A stretch of DNA of 64,000 nt from DSVZ01 sp964568145 (GCA_964568145.1 CAZMOZ010000002.1:186001-250000), one strand, 5' to 3'; counted from the first letter of the stretch, positions 16,545 to 27,129 are shown. Numbers and translations: made by a program. Notes: generated by a model not told the origin, from the sequence alone.

Positions 16545-19500
16545 TCAGGGCAGCAGCACGATCCGGTAGTACTGGGCCGGCGCGCCGTTGTGGCCGGTGT
16601 CGGTGAAGGCGGCCTCGGGCCCGGTGGCCGTGACCTGGCCGGCGTTCCGCCACGGGTCGCTGGCGAGCGCCGCGGCGGCTTCGACGCGATAGCCCCGGCC
16701 CGCCACCGCGGTCCAGCGGAGCGTGACTTCGCCCGCCTGCCCAAGCTGGATGCCGGTCACCCGCGGCGTTTGCGGCGGGGCTGTCTGGTTTGCGGCGCCC
16801 GGCGTGGGCGAGCCCAGCTTTGCCGCCATGGAATCCTCGAGGCGTGGCGCCGGGTAACCGAAGGACTGGTCGGCGCCCAGGCCGGAATATTCGAGGAAGT
16901 CCACGACCGCCGGCTGGCCGTTTTGCAGCCGCGACAGCACAACCACGCCGGCCGGCACGGCGAGGCGGAAGTTCGTGTGCCACTCGGCGGCGGTCGTTTC
17001 GCCCTGCTCGGCGTCGGCCCACACCAGCTTGAACTGGCCGGCGGCGAGGCTGGCGCCGGGTGGGAACGGCCATTTCGCGAGCGCCGCGTAGCTGTCGGAC
17101 AGATACCACCCGTCCAGCACCGCCGGGGCGGCGCCGTAGTTCGCGAGTTCGATCCACGGATCGCGGTCGCCGGCGTTGTCGCGGATGCCGGTCTGGTTCA
17201 CCGCGAGGACTTCGTTGAGGCCGACCGCCGGGAACGGCTCGAGCTTGCCACGCACGGAATTGGCGTAGCCGGGTGTGTAGCTTTCCCGGCGGACTTCGAG
17301 CACGTCCACGCTCACGCCAAAGACGATGTCCGAGCTGCCGGGGTTGGTCTGGTGGACTTCCACCGCCAGCACGTTCTCGCCGGCGCGCAGGTTGTCCACG
17401 GGGATGGTGAACGGCCCTTCGTAGGCTGCGTCGCCGACGGTGCGCGTGGCCGGGGTGTCGCGTTGCGGAATCTCGCCTTCGGCCATGCCCAGCCAGTAGA
17501 TCGGCCTGCCGTTGAGGTAGAAGACCGCACCGTCATCGAGCACCGTGTTGAGCACGAGTGAGGCGCCTTCGGGATTGCCGTCGAAGTTGAACCGGGCGCG
17601 GAAGAGATAGCTCATCTGGCCGAGGGTGAGCGGGGTGTTCTTGGCCGCGGGCAAATCGGCGCCTTCGACGTACAGGAGCGCTTTGCCGCTGGGCCAGGCG
17701 GTGTCGCTGTACCCGCGGTTGGTCCAGCCGGGGGCCGGGTCCTCCGCCGCCTCCCAGTAACGCCAGCCGGCCTCGATGGGGATGAGGTTGCGCGAGGCGT
17801 TGGTGCTCTGGCGGGTGACCGCCGCCCAGTTGGCGACGCGCGCGTTGTCCTGGGCGGGGTCAATCAACTGGAGCGACGGCCCCTGGCCGTTGGCCGCGGC
17901 GGGCCACGGCGCCGTGGCGCGGAAGGCCACGCGGTCCACACGCGTTTCTGGCGTGGGCGCGCTGGAACGGTACAGTTCGATGACGCCGCCGTCCGGGCCG
18001 AGTTCGTTCACGTAGTTGCCCAGCAGATTGGTCCGGGCGCCGTAGGCGGTGGTGAACCTCGCGGTGTCCCGCGCCACGACCAGGAAGCCGCTCGGTGTCA
18101 GCCGTGTGCCGGCCGGGAACAGATAGCGCGTGCCGGTGAGCAGCCAGCCGGACAAATCCCAGGTCGTGTTGGTGGACGCGTTGTGGAGTTCGACGTACTC
18201 GGCGCCAGTCACCGCCGGCCGGTACATGATTTCGTTGATGACGATCTTCGGCTCGGCCACGACCACGACGGTGAACGTCTGGCTGGCCGTCTTGACGTCC
18301 TCGGCGTCGTCGGTCACGCGCACGGTGATGACATTGGTGCCCGGACCGGCGTCGGCGCCGATGGCCCAGGTGAGCACGCCCGAGTTCGCGTCAATGCCGG
18401 CGCCGGCGGGCGCGCCGGGCGCGAGGCTGAAGGTGAGCCGTTGCGGCGGCAGGTCGCTGTCGGTCGCCGTGTTGGTGATGACCAGCAACGTGCCTTCCGA
18501 CACCGTGCGATCCGCGATGGGCGCGAGCGCCGGCGCTTCGTTGAGTTCGCGCACGTTCACGCTGAAGGTGCGGGCGGTGGTCTGGTTCGGCGGGTTCACC
18601 TCGCTGACGCGCACGACAAAGATGGCGTTCGTGGGGCCGTTGGCTTCAGAAGTCGGCCAGGTGATGAGTCCGGTGTCCGGATGAATCGAAGCCCCGGACG
18701 GCGCCTGGTCGAAGGAGAACCGCAGCGGGCTCGGCGGCATGTCCGGATCCGTGGCCGTGACCTGAAGCTGGAAGGTCGCGCCTTCGTCCACGAACTGCGG
18801 GTCAATGAATGGCACGTCCGGCGGATTCGGGATTTCGCGGACGGCGATCAGAAACGTGCGCGCATCGCTCAACGGCGGCTGGCCGTCATCGGTGACGCGC
18901 ACGTTGACGTTGGTGGTGCTGCTGCCCAGCGCCTCGGACGGGGTCCAGGCAAAGCCGCCGTCCTCGCTCAGCGTGGCGCCTTCCGGCGCGTTCGGGCCGA
19001 GTGAAAACACGAGCCGGTTCGGTGGCAGGTCGGGATCGCTGGCGGCGAGTTGCAGCGTGAACAGCGTGCCTTCGTCGGCCACCTGGTCCGGGATGACGGG
19101 CAGGACCGGCGGCAGATTGACCTCGGCCACGTCCACCGCGACGCGGACCGAGCCGATGCGTTGCGGCGTGCCGTTGTCCGTGGCGAAAATGAGGAAACTG
19201 ACACGGCCGGGGCCGTCAGCTTCGGCCGGCGTCCACACGAACTGGCCGGTCACCTCGTCAATCGTGGCGGCGGGCGGGGCGTCGGGCCCGAGGCTGTAGC
19301 GCAGGGTTTGTCCGGCGTCGGGGTCGTTGGCCTTGGCGGTGAAGCGCAGGGCCGCGCCTTCGCCGACCGCCTGGGCGGGGATGGCGGTGAAGACCGGCGG
19401 GCGGTTGCCGCCTTCGAGGTAGTTCGGCTGGCGCGGCGTGGGCGTGGCCATCTCGAACAGCGGTTCGGCCGCGCCGTCCGGGTAGCGGCCAATGCTCACG

Positions 19501-22500
19501 TCGTCTGCCTGCCCGCCAAAGGTCACGGCATCCACCAGCACGCCGTTGAGGTCGAAGAGCCCCAGTTGCTCGCCGTCGCGCGCCAGGCTGAAGTTCACGT
19601 GCAGCTCGCGGCCGGGGGCATTCTGGCCCGTTTCGCCATCGGCCCAGACGAGCAGGAAGCCGCCCGCCGGAATCACGGTGCCGGGCGGGATCGTGTATCG
19701 CCCCGGCGCATCCAGCGCGTCGGTCAGCGTGTAGCCGCTGAGGTCGGCCGGGGCGGCGCCGGCGTTGTACAGCTCGAACCAGTCGTCGAAGTCCTCGTCG
19801 GCCGGATCCGCGAGCGTCCGGGTGTTGGCGGCCATGATCTCGTTGAGGCGCACCAGCAGCGTGGGCAGGGCCGGGTTGTTGGCCGCGCCGGGCGTGACTT
19901 CGACAAACTGCCGCCGCTGCCGCGGCTCGCCGTCCGGGTAGGAACCGACGCTCCGGCCGGCGGACAACTGCGTGTACTCGACGTAATCCATGACCGCCGG
20001 AGCGGTGGGCGAACCCTGCTGGCGGGTGAACGCAACCACGCCGGTGGCGGGCGCGAGACGGAAATTGGTGTGGAGTTCACCGGGCTTGGACTCCGCCGGC
20101 TCGCCGTCGGCCCACACCACCAGGAACTGGCCGGGGCCGAGCGTGGTGCCGGCCGGAAACTGCCAGCGCATGAGGCTGGTGTACGAATCCGTCAGGTAGA
20201 ACGGCGAGAGGTCCACGGCGTTGGTGCCGGCGTTGTACAACTCGATCCACGGATCGCGGTCGCCCGCGCCGTCGCGCGGCCCGGCGACGTTGTTGGGCTG
20301 AACTTCGTTGAGCCAGACCGGCGGGAACGCGGGGAGCGTCTGTGCGATCGAGTTGGCGCGGCCGGGGGTCGTGCGGTCCGTCGCGTTCGCGGCGGTGGCC
20401 GCCCAGTTGGCCACGCGCCAGGAGCCTTGATCGGGGTCCACCAGTTGCAGCGACGGTCCGAGGCCCGCGGCGTTGGTCGGCCAGGGGAGGCGATCCCAGT
20501 AGCGCAGGTCGGTAATGAGCCGGTCCGGTTGTTGCGCGACGCCGGGCTTGATCAGCGCCAGGCGCTCGCCGTCGTTGTCCAGCGAGCCGGTGAATTCGGC
20601 GAAGACCGGGAGGTTGCGGCCGTACACCGCCTCGAAGCCGGCGCGGTTGCCGACCAGCAGCAGATACGACCGCGGCGCAATGATGGCGCCGGCCGGGAAG
20701 GTGTAGCCGACACCCTGGAGGACGCAGCCGCTCAGGTCAAACGGCGTGTTGAAGGAGCGGTTGAACAGCTCGATGAACGTCGAAGCCAGCTCGCCCGCAG
20801 CGGCGTCGTAATGGACTTCGTTGATGACCACGAAGTCCTCCAACCGCTCGATCGCGCCGGTGTAGCGGACTTCGATGGTATCGCTGGCGCCGGCCACGAC
20901 GTTGCCACGGAGGTCCTTGCCGACCAGTGTCAGCCGGTTGGTCACGCCGGTGAGCGGCACGGTGAGATTGAAAGTGCGCACATTGGACCAGGTAAGCGGG
21001 TACGGGATGCCGTTGACCTCGATGGTGGCCACGGCAAACGGCGCCGAGCCGCCGAGCGTGACGGTGGGGCTGGGTGACTCGAAATCCGCGCCGCCGTTGG
21101 TGGTGATTTCAAAGACCTTCGCATCCGCGGCGTTGAGCTGGTTGGCGATGACGTTGCGGCGGCTGTTGATCCAGGTGGTGATGGCGGTGGGGCCGGTGAT
21201 GCCCGTGACACCGTTTTTCACCAGGGCCGAACGGCGCGCGTCAATCTGCGGCTGGAAGTTCTCGGGCAGGAACGGCCCGTTGATGGTGTCCTGGTAGGCG
21301 CGCCAGTTCATGCGCTGGAAGGCGGGCGTGGTGTACGCGCGGCTCATGGTGGGATCCTGGCCGCCGCCCCGCAGCGGCGCGCTGGTGCCGTCGCCGAGGC
21401 CGAAGACGAAATCAATGTCCCAGGGAATCAGCACCCAGCGCTGCGCGGCCGGGCGGTACAGGTACATGTTCTGGCCCACGTTGTAGGTCCAGGCGTCCCA
21501 GTTGCCCATCGCGTAGTCGAAGCAGAACGCCCGCATCCATTGCTCCATGTCGGCCTGCTGCAACACCCGCGGCACGTAGCTGCCGGAGGTGTCGTTGATG
21601 GCGCTGACGAGGTCGAAGAACTGCGCGAAGTTGTTCGCGTCGCCGTCGTTCGAGCGGCGCTGCCAGTTCCAGCGGTAACGCGCCAGCTTGTAGGCGCCGC
21701 CAGTGGTGGTGAACCGCTGGATGGTGGCGCCGGTGGCGTTGAAGCCGCGGTTGTCATCGTTGAACTCGAACCAAACCGCGACCTTGTACAGGTCGCCCTC
21801 GTCGTCGGTCGGGAACCACTTTTCGGCGTAATCGTGATTCGGCTGCTCCAGGTCTTCCATGATGTCCGGCCGGAACGGCCGGCCGTTGAAATACAGCCGC
21901 ATGTAATGCGCGTGCAGATACGGGATGCCCAGTTGTTGCGCGTACCAGGCGGCGAGCTGGCTGCGGATGCCGGTGGATTCGGAGCCGCCGTTGCCGGTCG
22001 AGGCGAACACCCGGTCGAAGGTGCCCAGCAACGGCTCATCCCGCGGCGTGGTCGCCGCAATGTCGCCCGCGCCGCCGTGGTACGGGCTGCCCTTGTCGCG
22101 GAAGCCGGTGTTGTAGATCACCCGGTAATTGCCATAGACCAGCGTGCAATCGCGCCAGGTGTTGTCCAGGGCGTTCTGGCGCGCGTTGCCCGTGGCCTGG
22201 GTGTGCCAGAGATGGTAATGCGCAAACGTCCCGAACGGGATGACCTCGCCCCAGCGGACCAGGCACTCCTGGCCTTGCGTCCCCGCTTCGGTGAACCGGC
22301 CCGCCGGGAAAGTGCTGCTGGCCGGCGTGCCCGCGGCATCCGTGGCAATGATGCGGAAGGCCACCAAGGTGCCGTCGCCCCGCCCCGGCAACAGGCCGGA
22401 GTAGATGCCGTCGCCCGCCAATTCATCCCCCTGCGTGCCGTTGTCGCGCAGGGTCACCGTGGTCAGCGTCGTGGCGGGATCGAGCCGGTAGCGCAGTTGC

Positions 22501-25500
22501 ACTGACGCGATGCCGTCGGGGTCGGAGACGCGGCAGGTCACGCGCACCTGCTCGTTGGCGGCGGGCAATGGCGGGTTGTGGGCGACGTCGTAGATGGCCG
22601 GGCCGGCGTTGGCCACGCGGCGGCTGTTGGCCTGGCCGGGCGTGCCCAGATTACGCGGCACCGTGAGGTTCGCCGCCAGTTCGAGGCCGTTGCCGTGCAG
22701 GCGGAACAGCGCCTGCGGCCAGCCGGCCAGCCAGCGGACCCTGGCCCGGAGGGTGACTTCCGAATTGCCCGGCAACGTGCTGCGCAGGGAGTTGCGGAGC
22801 GAGTTCGGGCCGGGGTCGCCATCGCCCTGGGCGCGGACGCGCAAGCAGTTGGCGCCGCTGGCCGCGCCCGAGGACACCACGGCGGAGGTGCTGTGGTTCC
22901 CGCTCAACACCCAGCCGGTGGTGCCGTTTTCAAAGCCGCCGTTGTTGACCACATTGGTGCTGCCCACGCGGAAGGCCTCGATGTCATCCACCAGGCACTC
23001 GCCCGCGCCGAGCAAGGTCACGTGCAGACGGTTGGCCGTGCCATTGGCGTTGTCCACCCGGCCAGTAAACTCGACGGTCGTCCACGGCGCTTTGGCCGTC
23101 TCGTCGCTGTCCGCCCAGTTCGCCGGCTGAAGCAGGTCGGCGCGCGGGTCAATCAGTTCCAAGCTCGACCCGCCGCCGTCGGCCCACTCCCCCCACCGGC
23201 CGCCATCGCCGTAAGTGACCTCGGATACCACGACGTGGATGAGGTTGGTTTCCACCTGGCCGACGGTGTTGGTGGTCAGGATCGTGACCGGCTTGCCGAG
23301 GGCCAGCCGCTCGCCGCGGTTGCTCAACTGCCCGGCGTAGTCGCCAAGGCAGTTGGCAGTGGTCAACTGCGGATAGTTCGCCCGCAACTGCGCGGCGTTC
23401 TTCGCCACCACGAGGTAACCGCCGGCCGGCAGCGTCGTGTTGTTCGGGAAGGTGTAATCCACGCCGGTCACGAACCGCCAGCCGGCCAGGATGACGGGCG
23501 TGGCGCCGCGGTTGTGCAGCTCGATGAACTCGTCGTTGTTCTCGCCCGTGATCGGGTTGTACATCAGCTCGTTGATGACCACGGCGTCCGCGCGCCACGC
23601 GGCGTTGGCCGCGCCCGGCGTGGGTTGCGCCAGCCGCCGGATCGTGGCCGCGCCGTCTGGCGAGCGCCCGCTGGCGACGCCGTTTTCCTGGCCGCCAAAG
23701 CGGAGGGCATCCAGCACGCGGGTGCCGGCGGCGTTGACGAGGTAAATCGTCTCGCCCGCGGCGTTCAGCGCGAAGCCAAGCTGGCTCTGGTCCACGGACA
23801 GAAAACCACGCGGCTCGAGGAACGTGCCGGCGGGGAAGCGGAAGCGGTTCGTGGCCGGGTCATCGGTCAAGACCATGCCGGACACGTCCACCCGCTCGTT
23901 GGAGCGGTTGTGCAGCTCGATGAAGTCCAGCACCGGATCGTCCGTGTGGGCGAGGAATTCGTTGATGACCACGCGGGTTTCGGGCGCGGGAACGGTGGGG
24001 TCGAGCGTGCCCGGCGACCCGCCGATGAACTCGCAGGCCGCCCAGGCGCGCGGGTCGTTTTCGCCGTAGCTGGGCCGGGCGAGCACGAGCGAGTGGCCGG
24101 CACCGTCGGCCGACACCGGCCAGGGCGGGTTGTCCGAGTACTCGACTTCGAGCCGGATGGCGTTGGCGTTGTTCCGCAGGCGGATCAGGCCGCCTTCGTT
24201 GGCCAGCGCGCCCGTGTAAGGCCCGAGCACGTTCGTGATGCCGTACACGGCCTTGAGGTCGTCCGGAACCGCGGCGATGACGACGGTTTCGCCGGCCTGG
24301 AGGCGGAACCCGGCGGGGAAGTCGAAGTTCACCTCGCCGGTGATCCGCCAGCCGGTCAGGTCTTCGAACACGGAGCGCGCGTTGTGGACTTCCAGAAACT
24401 CGAGGTTGCGGCCGTCGGTTCTCGGCGCGGGGTGGTACATGATCTCGCTGAAGATCATGCCGGTGGCGCGGCTGGACGGGCCGACCGGCTCCTTGGTCAG
24501 ACCCGGGGCGCCGGTGGTGGCACTCACTGTGGGGCCGATGTCGCGGAACCGCGCTGTGGCGAGCACCTTCTCGTTGTCGCTGCTGACCGCGAAGCCGAGG
24601 TACACGCTGTTCGGCACGCCGGTGAGCGTGGCCGAGCCGAGCAGCGTCCAGACACGGCCGTCCAGGCTGGCGTAGCCGGTGAAGGTGTTGCCCACGCGCT
24701 GCAGCCGCAGCCAGGTGTGCGGGTAGTTCACCGGAAAACCGTTGCGGGGCGCGGCGGTGGTGGCGCTGGCGCCCAACGTGCCCCGCGATTCAAAGAAACA
24801 ACCCAGTTGCGGCGAGGACGCGAACGCCGCAGCAAACCGGACGTTGGCCTCGAGGCTCTCCCGCGCCATGAGCCCGGCGTGGAGAAACGGGTCGCTGATC
24901 GTGACGCCTTCGAGCCGCGCCTGGAAATCGAAGTTCCCGGACCGTTGCTGCCAGCCGAACTGGAACTGGTCCGCGGTGCCGCCGATCGTCTTGCCCGCGC
25001 CGGTCACATCCACGCCGCCGGGCACCGAAAGCGTGTTGCCGGCCAGGGTGGGCGAGCCGATGTCCACCGGCGCGTACTCGGCCGCCACGAAGGTGATCTT
25101 CGAGTTCGGGGCGATGGTGTTCGGGGTCTGGGCGTTGTCCCTCACGTTGTTCACGGTGAGCGTGTAAGTCGTGCCGTAGGTCATGGCCGACGTGACCAGC
25201 ACCACCGTGTCCGGGCTGGCACCCGGGCTGGCGCCGCTCACCGTGACGCCGTTGTTGAGCTGGTAATTGCCGGGCTGGGTGGCCGAAGCCGCCTGGACGG
25301 CCTCGCTGAAGGTCACGACCAGTTGCGTGGTGCCCACATTTTGGACACCCGCCAGCGTCGGCGGGATGGTGTCCGGCGTGACGGTCAACACGGCTTCCGA
25401 ACTGGTTGCCGTGCCGAGGTTGTTGGTCACGACACAGCGAAACCGTGCGTTGTGGTCTGTCATTTTGACCGGGCCGTAAGCCAAGTCGGGCGAGGTGGCT

Positions 25501-26207
25501 CCGGCAATCGGCGAGCCGTTCCGCTGCCACTGGTAGCTGTAAAGCCCCACTGTGGAAAGCCGCACGCGGAAGCTGGCGATGCCGCCCTCGACCACGGTTG
25601 TGTTGGTGGGGTGCTCCGTGATGACCGGCGCGGAGAAACTGACGCCGTACGGCAGGAGGTTCGTGGCCACAATCGGCGCCTGGTCGGTGCCGTCCGGCAT
25701 TCGCCAGCGCACGGCCAGGTTGTCGCCGCCCCAGCCTTCCTTCATCAGGGCGGAGATGTAGTAGGCCCTGCCCGCCTGCAGTGTGATGGACTGGGATTGC
25801 TGGTTGGGCTCCCGGGTCCATTCCCGCGAGGAGGTCCAGCCGGACACCCAGGCGATCTCCCGCGCCTTGGCCGGGTCTTCATCCGTGCTGAGCAGCAGTG
25901 ACCCGGCGTCGTCGCTGGCGATCCAGAAGGTGTAACCGCCGGTCCGCGGAGCGATGATGTAGCCGTGCAGCCGCTGGCCGTATTCGTCCAGCACGTCGGT
26001 GGGCGCCTCAAAGAGGTCGGTGACGTAATTCGTGGTGGTGGGGCGGTTTGGGAAGTCCGGATGGCCGGTCAGGTCGGTCATGACGACGCCCGGGATGCCC
26101 ATCCAGACCTCGCGCAACACGCCGTTGGCCGGCGGGTTGGCGGCGTGGGTGGCGGCGGCTGAAAACAGCAACAATCCGATGGCGGTCAAGCGGTTCAGAT
26201 GCTTCAT
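16545..26207 (-). CDS. Giant secreted lamin-tail / CotH-kinase / Ig-repeat protein
   Basis: 3220 residues; signal peptide MKHLNRLTAIGLLLFSAAA at the ATG at 26207. Order by approximate residue: PA14-like module (30-170), Ig-like (190-275; YQWQRNGSPIAGA), SbsA/Big-like (280-370), ConA-like sandwich (380-560), lamin-tail domains near 590, 745 and 875 (VINEFLAHTDDPVLDFIELH), a CotH domain (about 1330-1680; RLYFNGRPFRPDIMEDLEQ, LIPWDIDFVFG), lamin-tail domains near 1790, 1960, 2120, four cadherin/putative-Ig repeats (2270-2650; PDMPPSPLRFSF type), lamin-tail near 2655 and 2995, and an FN3-like end (YYRIVLL). Such proteins are typical of PVC bacteria; a surface or extracellular adhesive role is inferred. 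The reading frame is intact throughout, with an equally long shadow on the other strand. Confidence 0.93.
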   Translation of the reverse strand: MKHLNRLTAIGLLLFSAAATHAANPPANGVLREVWMGIPGVVMTDLTGHPDFPNRPTTTNYVTDLFEAPTDVLDEYGQRLHGYIIAPRTGGYTFWIASDDAGSLLLSTDEDPAKAREIAWVSGWTSSREWTREPNQQSQSITLQAGRAYYISALMKEGWGGDNLAVRWRMPDGTDQAPIVATNLLPYGVSFSAPVITEHPTNTTVVEGGIASFRVRLSTVGLYSYQWQRNGSPIAGATSPDLAYGPVKMTDHNARFRCVVTNNLGTATSSEAVLTVTPDTIPPTLAGVQNVGTTQLVVTFSEAVQAASATQPGNYQLNNGVTVSGASPGASPDTVVLVTSAMTYGTTYTLTVNNVRDNAQTPNTIAPNSKITFVAAEYAPVDIGSPTLAGNTLSVPGGVDVTGAGKTIGGTADQFQFGWQQRSGNFDFQARLEGVTISDPFLHAGLMARESLEANVRFAAAFASSPQLGCFFESRGTLGASATTAAPRNGFPVNYPHTWLRLQRVGNTFTGYASLDGRVWTLLGSATLTGVPNSVYLGFAVSSDNEKVLATARFRDIGPTVSATTGAPGLTKEPVGPSSRATGMIFSEIMYHPAPRTDGRNLEFLEVHNARSVFEDLTGWRITGEVNFDFPAGFRLQAGETVVIAAVPDDLKAVYGITNVLGPYTGALANEGGLIRLRNNANAIRLEVEYSDNPPWPVSADGAGHSLVLARPSYGENDPRAWAACEFIGGSPGTLDPTVPAPETRVVINEFLAHTDDPVLDFIELHNRSNERVDVSGMVLTDDPATNRFRFPAGTFLEPRGFLSVDQSQLGFALNAAGETIYLVNAAGTRVLDALRFGGQENGVASGRSPDGAATIRRLAQPTPGAANAAWRADAVVINELMYNPITGENNDEFIELHNRGATPVILAGWRFVTGVDYTFPNNTTLPAGGYLVVAKNAAQLRANYPQLTTANCLGDYAGQLSNRGERLALGKPVTILTTNTVGQVETNLIHVVVSEVTYGDGGRWGEWADGGGSSLELIDPRADLLQPANWADSDETAKAPWTTVEFTGRVDNANGTANRLHVTLLGAGECLVDDIEAFRVGSTNVVNNGGFENGTTGWVLSGNHSTSAVVSSGAASGANCLRVRAQGDGDPGPNSLRNSLRSTLPGNSEVTLRARVRWLAGWPQALFRLHGNGLELAANLTVPRNLGTPGQANSRRVANAGPAIYDVAHNPPLPAANEQVRVTCRVSDPDGIASVQLRYRLDPATTLTTVTLRDNGTQGDELAGDGIYSGLLPGRGDGTLVAFRIIATDAAGTPASSTFPAGRFTEAGTQGQECLVRWGEVIPFGTFAHYHLWHTQATGNARQNALDNTWRDCTLVYGNYRVIYNTGFRDKGSPYHGGAGDIAATTPRDEPLLGTFDRVFASTGNGGSESTGIRSQLAAWYAQQLGIPYLHAHYMRLYFNGRPFRPDIMEDLEQPNHDYAEKWFPTDDEGDLYKVAVWFEFNDDNRGFNATGATIQRFTTTGGAYKLARYRWNWQRRSNDGDANNFAQFFDLVSAINDTSGSYVPRVLQQADMEQWMRAFCFDYAMGNWDAWTYNVGQNMYLYRPAAQRWVLIPWDIDFVFGLGDGTSAPLRGGGQDPTMSRAYTTPAFQRMNWRAYQDTINGPFLPENFQPQIDARRSALVKNGVTGITGPTAITTWINSRRNVIANQLNAADAKVFEITTNGGADFESPSPTVTLGGSAPFAVATIEVNGIPYPLTWSNVRTFNLTVPLTGVTNRLTLVGKDLRGNVVAGASDTIEVRYTGAIERLEDFVVINEVHYDAAAGELASTFIELFNRSFNTPFDLSGCVLQGVGYTFPAGAIIAPRSYLLLVGNRAGFEAVYGRNLPVFAEFTGSLDNDGERLALIKPGVAQQPDRLITDLRYWDRLPWPTNAAGLGPSLQLVDPDQGSWRVANWAATAANATDRTTPGRANSIAQTLPAFPPVWLNEVQPNNVAGPRDGAGDRDPWIELYNAGTNAVDLSPFYLTDSYTSLMRWQFPAGTTLGPGQFLVVWADGEPAESKPGELHTNFRLAPATGVVAFTRQQGSPTAPAVMDYVEYTQLSAGRSVGSYPDGEPRQRRQFVEVTPGAANNPALPTLLVRLNEIMAANTRTLADPADEDFDDWFELYNAGAAPADLSGYTLTDALDAPGRYTIPPGTVIPAGGFLLVWADGETGQNAPGRELHVNFSLARDGEQLGLFDLNGVLVDAVTFGGQADDVSIGRYPDGAAEPLFEMATPTPRQPNYLEGGNRPPVFTAIPAQAVGEGAALRFTAKANDPDAGQTLRYSLGPDAPPAATIDEVTGQFVWTPAEADGPGRVSFLIFATDNGTPQRIGSVRVAVDVAEVNLPPVLPVIPDQVADEGTLFTLQLAASDPDLPPNRLVFSLGPNAPEGATLSEDGGFAWTPSEALGSSTTNVNVRVTDDGQPPLSDARTFLIAVREIPNPPDVPFIDPQFVDEGATFQLQVTATDPDMPPSPLRFSFDQAPSGASIHPDTGLITWPTSEANGPTNAIFVVRVSEVNPPNQTTARTFSVNVRELNEAPALAPIADRTVSEGTLLVITNTATDSDLPPQRLTFSLAPGAPAGAGIDANSGVLTWAIGADAGPGTNVITVRVTDDAEDVKTASQTFTVVVVAEPKIVINEIMYRPAVTGAEYVELHNASTNTTWDLSGWLLTGTRYLFPAGTRLTPSGFLVVARDTARFTTAYGARTNLLGNYVNELGPDGGVIELYRSSAPTPETRVDRVAFRATAPWPAAANGQGPSLQLIDPAQDNARVANWAAVTRQSTNASRNLIPIEAGWRYWEAAEDPAPGWTNRGYSDTAWPSGKALLYVEGADLPAAKNTPLTLGQMSYLFRARFNFDGNPEGASLVLNTVLDDGAVFYLNGRPIYWLGMAEGEIPQRDTPATRTVGDAAYEGPFTIPVDNLRAGENVLAVEVHQTNPGSSDIVFGVSVDVLEVRRESYTPGYANSVRGKLEPFPAVGLNEVLAVNQTGIRDNAGDRDPWIELANYGAAPAVLDGWYLSDSYAALAKWPFPPGASLAAGQFKLVWADAEQGETTAAEWHTNFRLAVPAGVVVLSRLQNGQPAVVDFLEYSGLGADQSFGYPAPRLEDSMAAKLGSPTPGAANQTAPPQTPRVTGIQLGQAGEVTLRWTAVAGRGYRVEAAAALASDPWRNAGQVTATGPEAAFTDTGHNGAPAQYYRIVLLP

Positions 26208-26453
26208 GGCAATTCCGAAATCCCGGGGACCGTATGATCCCTGGCGGCGTCCGAGTGCGTCACGCGGCTGTAACACAATGTCGGAAAACAGCAAGTCACA
26301 AGCCAGGAAACCCGCCTGAGCCGGTTTGAGCGGCGTGCGTCCGGCGGAAAGCCCGGTCAGGCTCGCATCCGGATTCTTCATTGGGCGGACGGGGTAAAAC
26401 AACCCTCCTTGCGACACCCGCCGCACCGGCGTGTAAACGGGAAATAAAAGGTA
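26208..26453. other. Divergent intergenic region
   Basis: Upstream DNA shared by the giant gene and the first PEP-CTERM-type gene. Apart from the promoter at 26454, no motif was found; the promoter of the giant gene must lie here. Confidence 0.4.
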
Positions 26454-26481
26454 TTGACTCCTGTATGCGGAGCGGTAATTT
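26454..26481 (+). promoter_or_regulatory. Sigma70-like promoter of PEP-CTERM-type gene 1
   Basis: TTGACT (26454-26459), 16-bp spacer, TAATTT (26476-26481), 55 bp before the ATG at 26537. Confidence 0.6.
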
Positions 26482-26536
26482 CCACGCCGTAGTTAACGGA
26501 GCGTTGTGGCCAACGCCGCAACCAAGGGAACAAACT

Positions 26537-27025
26537 ATGAACCTAAAACACCTAGCACTCGGCGCGGCGCTGGCCACCACCAGCAGCTTTGCCGGGATCA
26601 TCATTCAGGAAGCCGATGCGGCGACCACGTTCGCATTGACCCTGAAATGGAGTCCGGAAAGTCCGAATCCGGAGTCAACGTCAGATGCGACCGGCGCCTG
26701 GCACTGGGACGTGAAGTTCACCAAGACCGCGACCCATGTCATCGCCGACTTCAACGGCACGCATGTGCTTCCGCTCGGCCAGACGTTCAGCACCACGCTG
26801 AGCGTTCCGCTGACCGGTGGTTCGGCGGCGGACTTCGACATCCTGGACGACATCACCAGCTACGACGCTTGGAATGCCAGCCTGCAGCGGAATCCCCAGT
26901 TCCTGCCGCTGGTGTTCAACGTTGGCGCGGGACATGTCATTGTGCCGGAAGCGCGGGAATACGCCCTCCTTGCCGGGCTCGGTCTGGTGGGCTTCGGCGC
27001 CTGGCGCCGTTTCCGCAAGTCTTAA
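26537..27025 (+). CDS. PEP-CTERM-type secreted protein, tandem copy 1
   Basis: 162 residues. Signal peptide MNLKHLALGAALATTSSFAG; a beta-rich mature part (TLKWSPESPNPESTSDATGA, WHWDVKFTKTATHVIADFNG); and a C-terminal sorting tail VPEAREYALLAGLGLVGFGA WRRFRKS, i.e. VPE-box, hydrophobic stretch, basic end, as in PEP-CTERM proteins that are processed by exosortase/archaeosortase systems. The start is supported by AAGGGAA seven to eight bases before the ATG, identical in the neighbour. The ORF extends upstream to 26381 but that region holds the promoter. The next gene (27492) is a close paralogue, about 80-85% identical by eye. Confidence 0.85.
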   Translation: MNLKHLALGAALATTSSFAGIIIQEADAATTFALTLKWSPESPNPESTSDATGAWHWDVKFTKTATHVIADFNGTHVLPLGQTFSTTLSVPLTGGSAADFDILDDITSYDAWNASLQRNPQFLPLVFNVGAGHVIVPEAREYALLAGLGLVGFGAWRRFRKS

Positions 27026-27059
27026 GCGCGGTCCGTCAACACGCACTTGAGATTTTCAC

Positions 27060-27093
27060 GGCGCGGGTTCTGACCCGCGCCTTTTGCTTTTCT
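27060..27093 (+). terminator. Intrinsic terminator of PEP-CTERM-type gene 1
   Basis: 9-bp stem GGCGCGGGT / ACCCGCGCC, 4-nt loop, then TTTTGCTTTTCT. The same design follows gene 2. Confidence 0.85.
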
Positions 27094-27129
27094 GGCGGGG
27101 TTCGCCGGCTGACCCGGCTGCGGCAAGGC

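Noticed and set aside
15493..17157. Long GH16 ORF read to 17157
   Set aside because: The extra N-terminal part overlaps the giant gene in another frame and has no family similarity; the ATG at 16380 gives a proper signal peptide.
22578..25901. 1107-codon ORF on the plus strand opposite the giant lamin-tail gene
   Set aside because: Low-complexity Arg/Gly/Val composition, no domain; a shadow of the GC-rich minus-strand gene.
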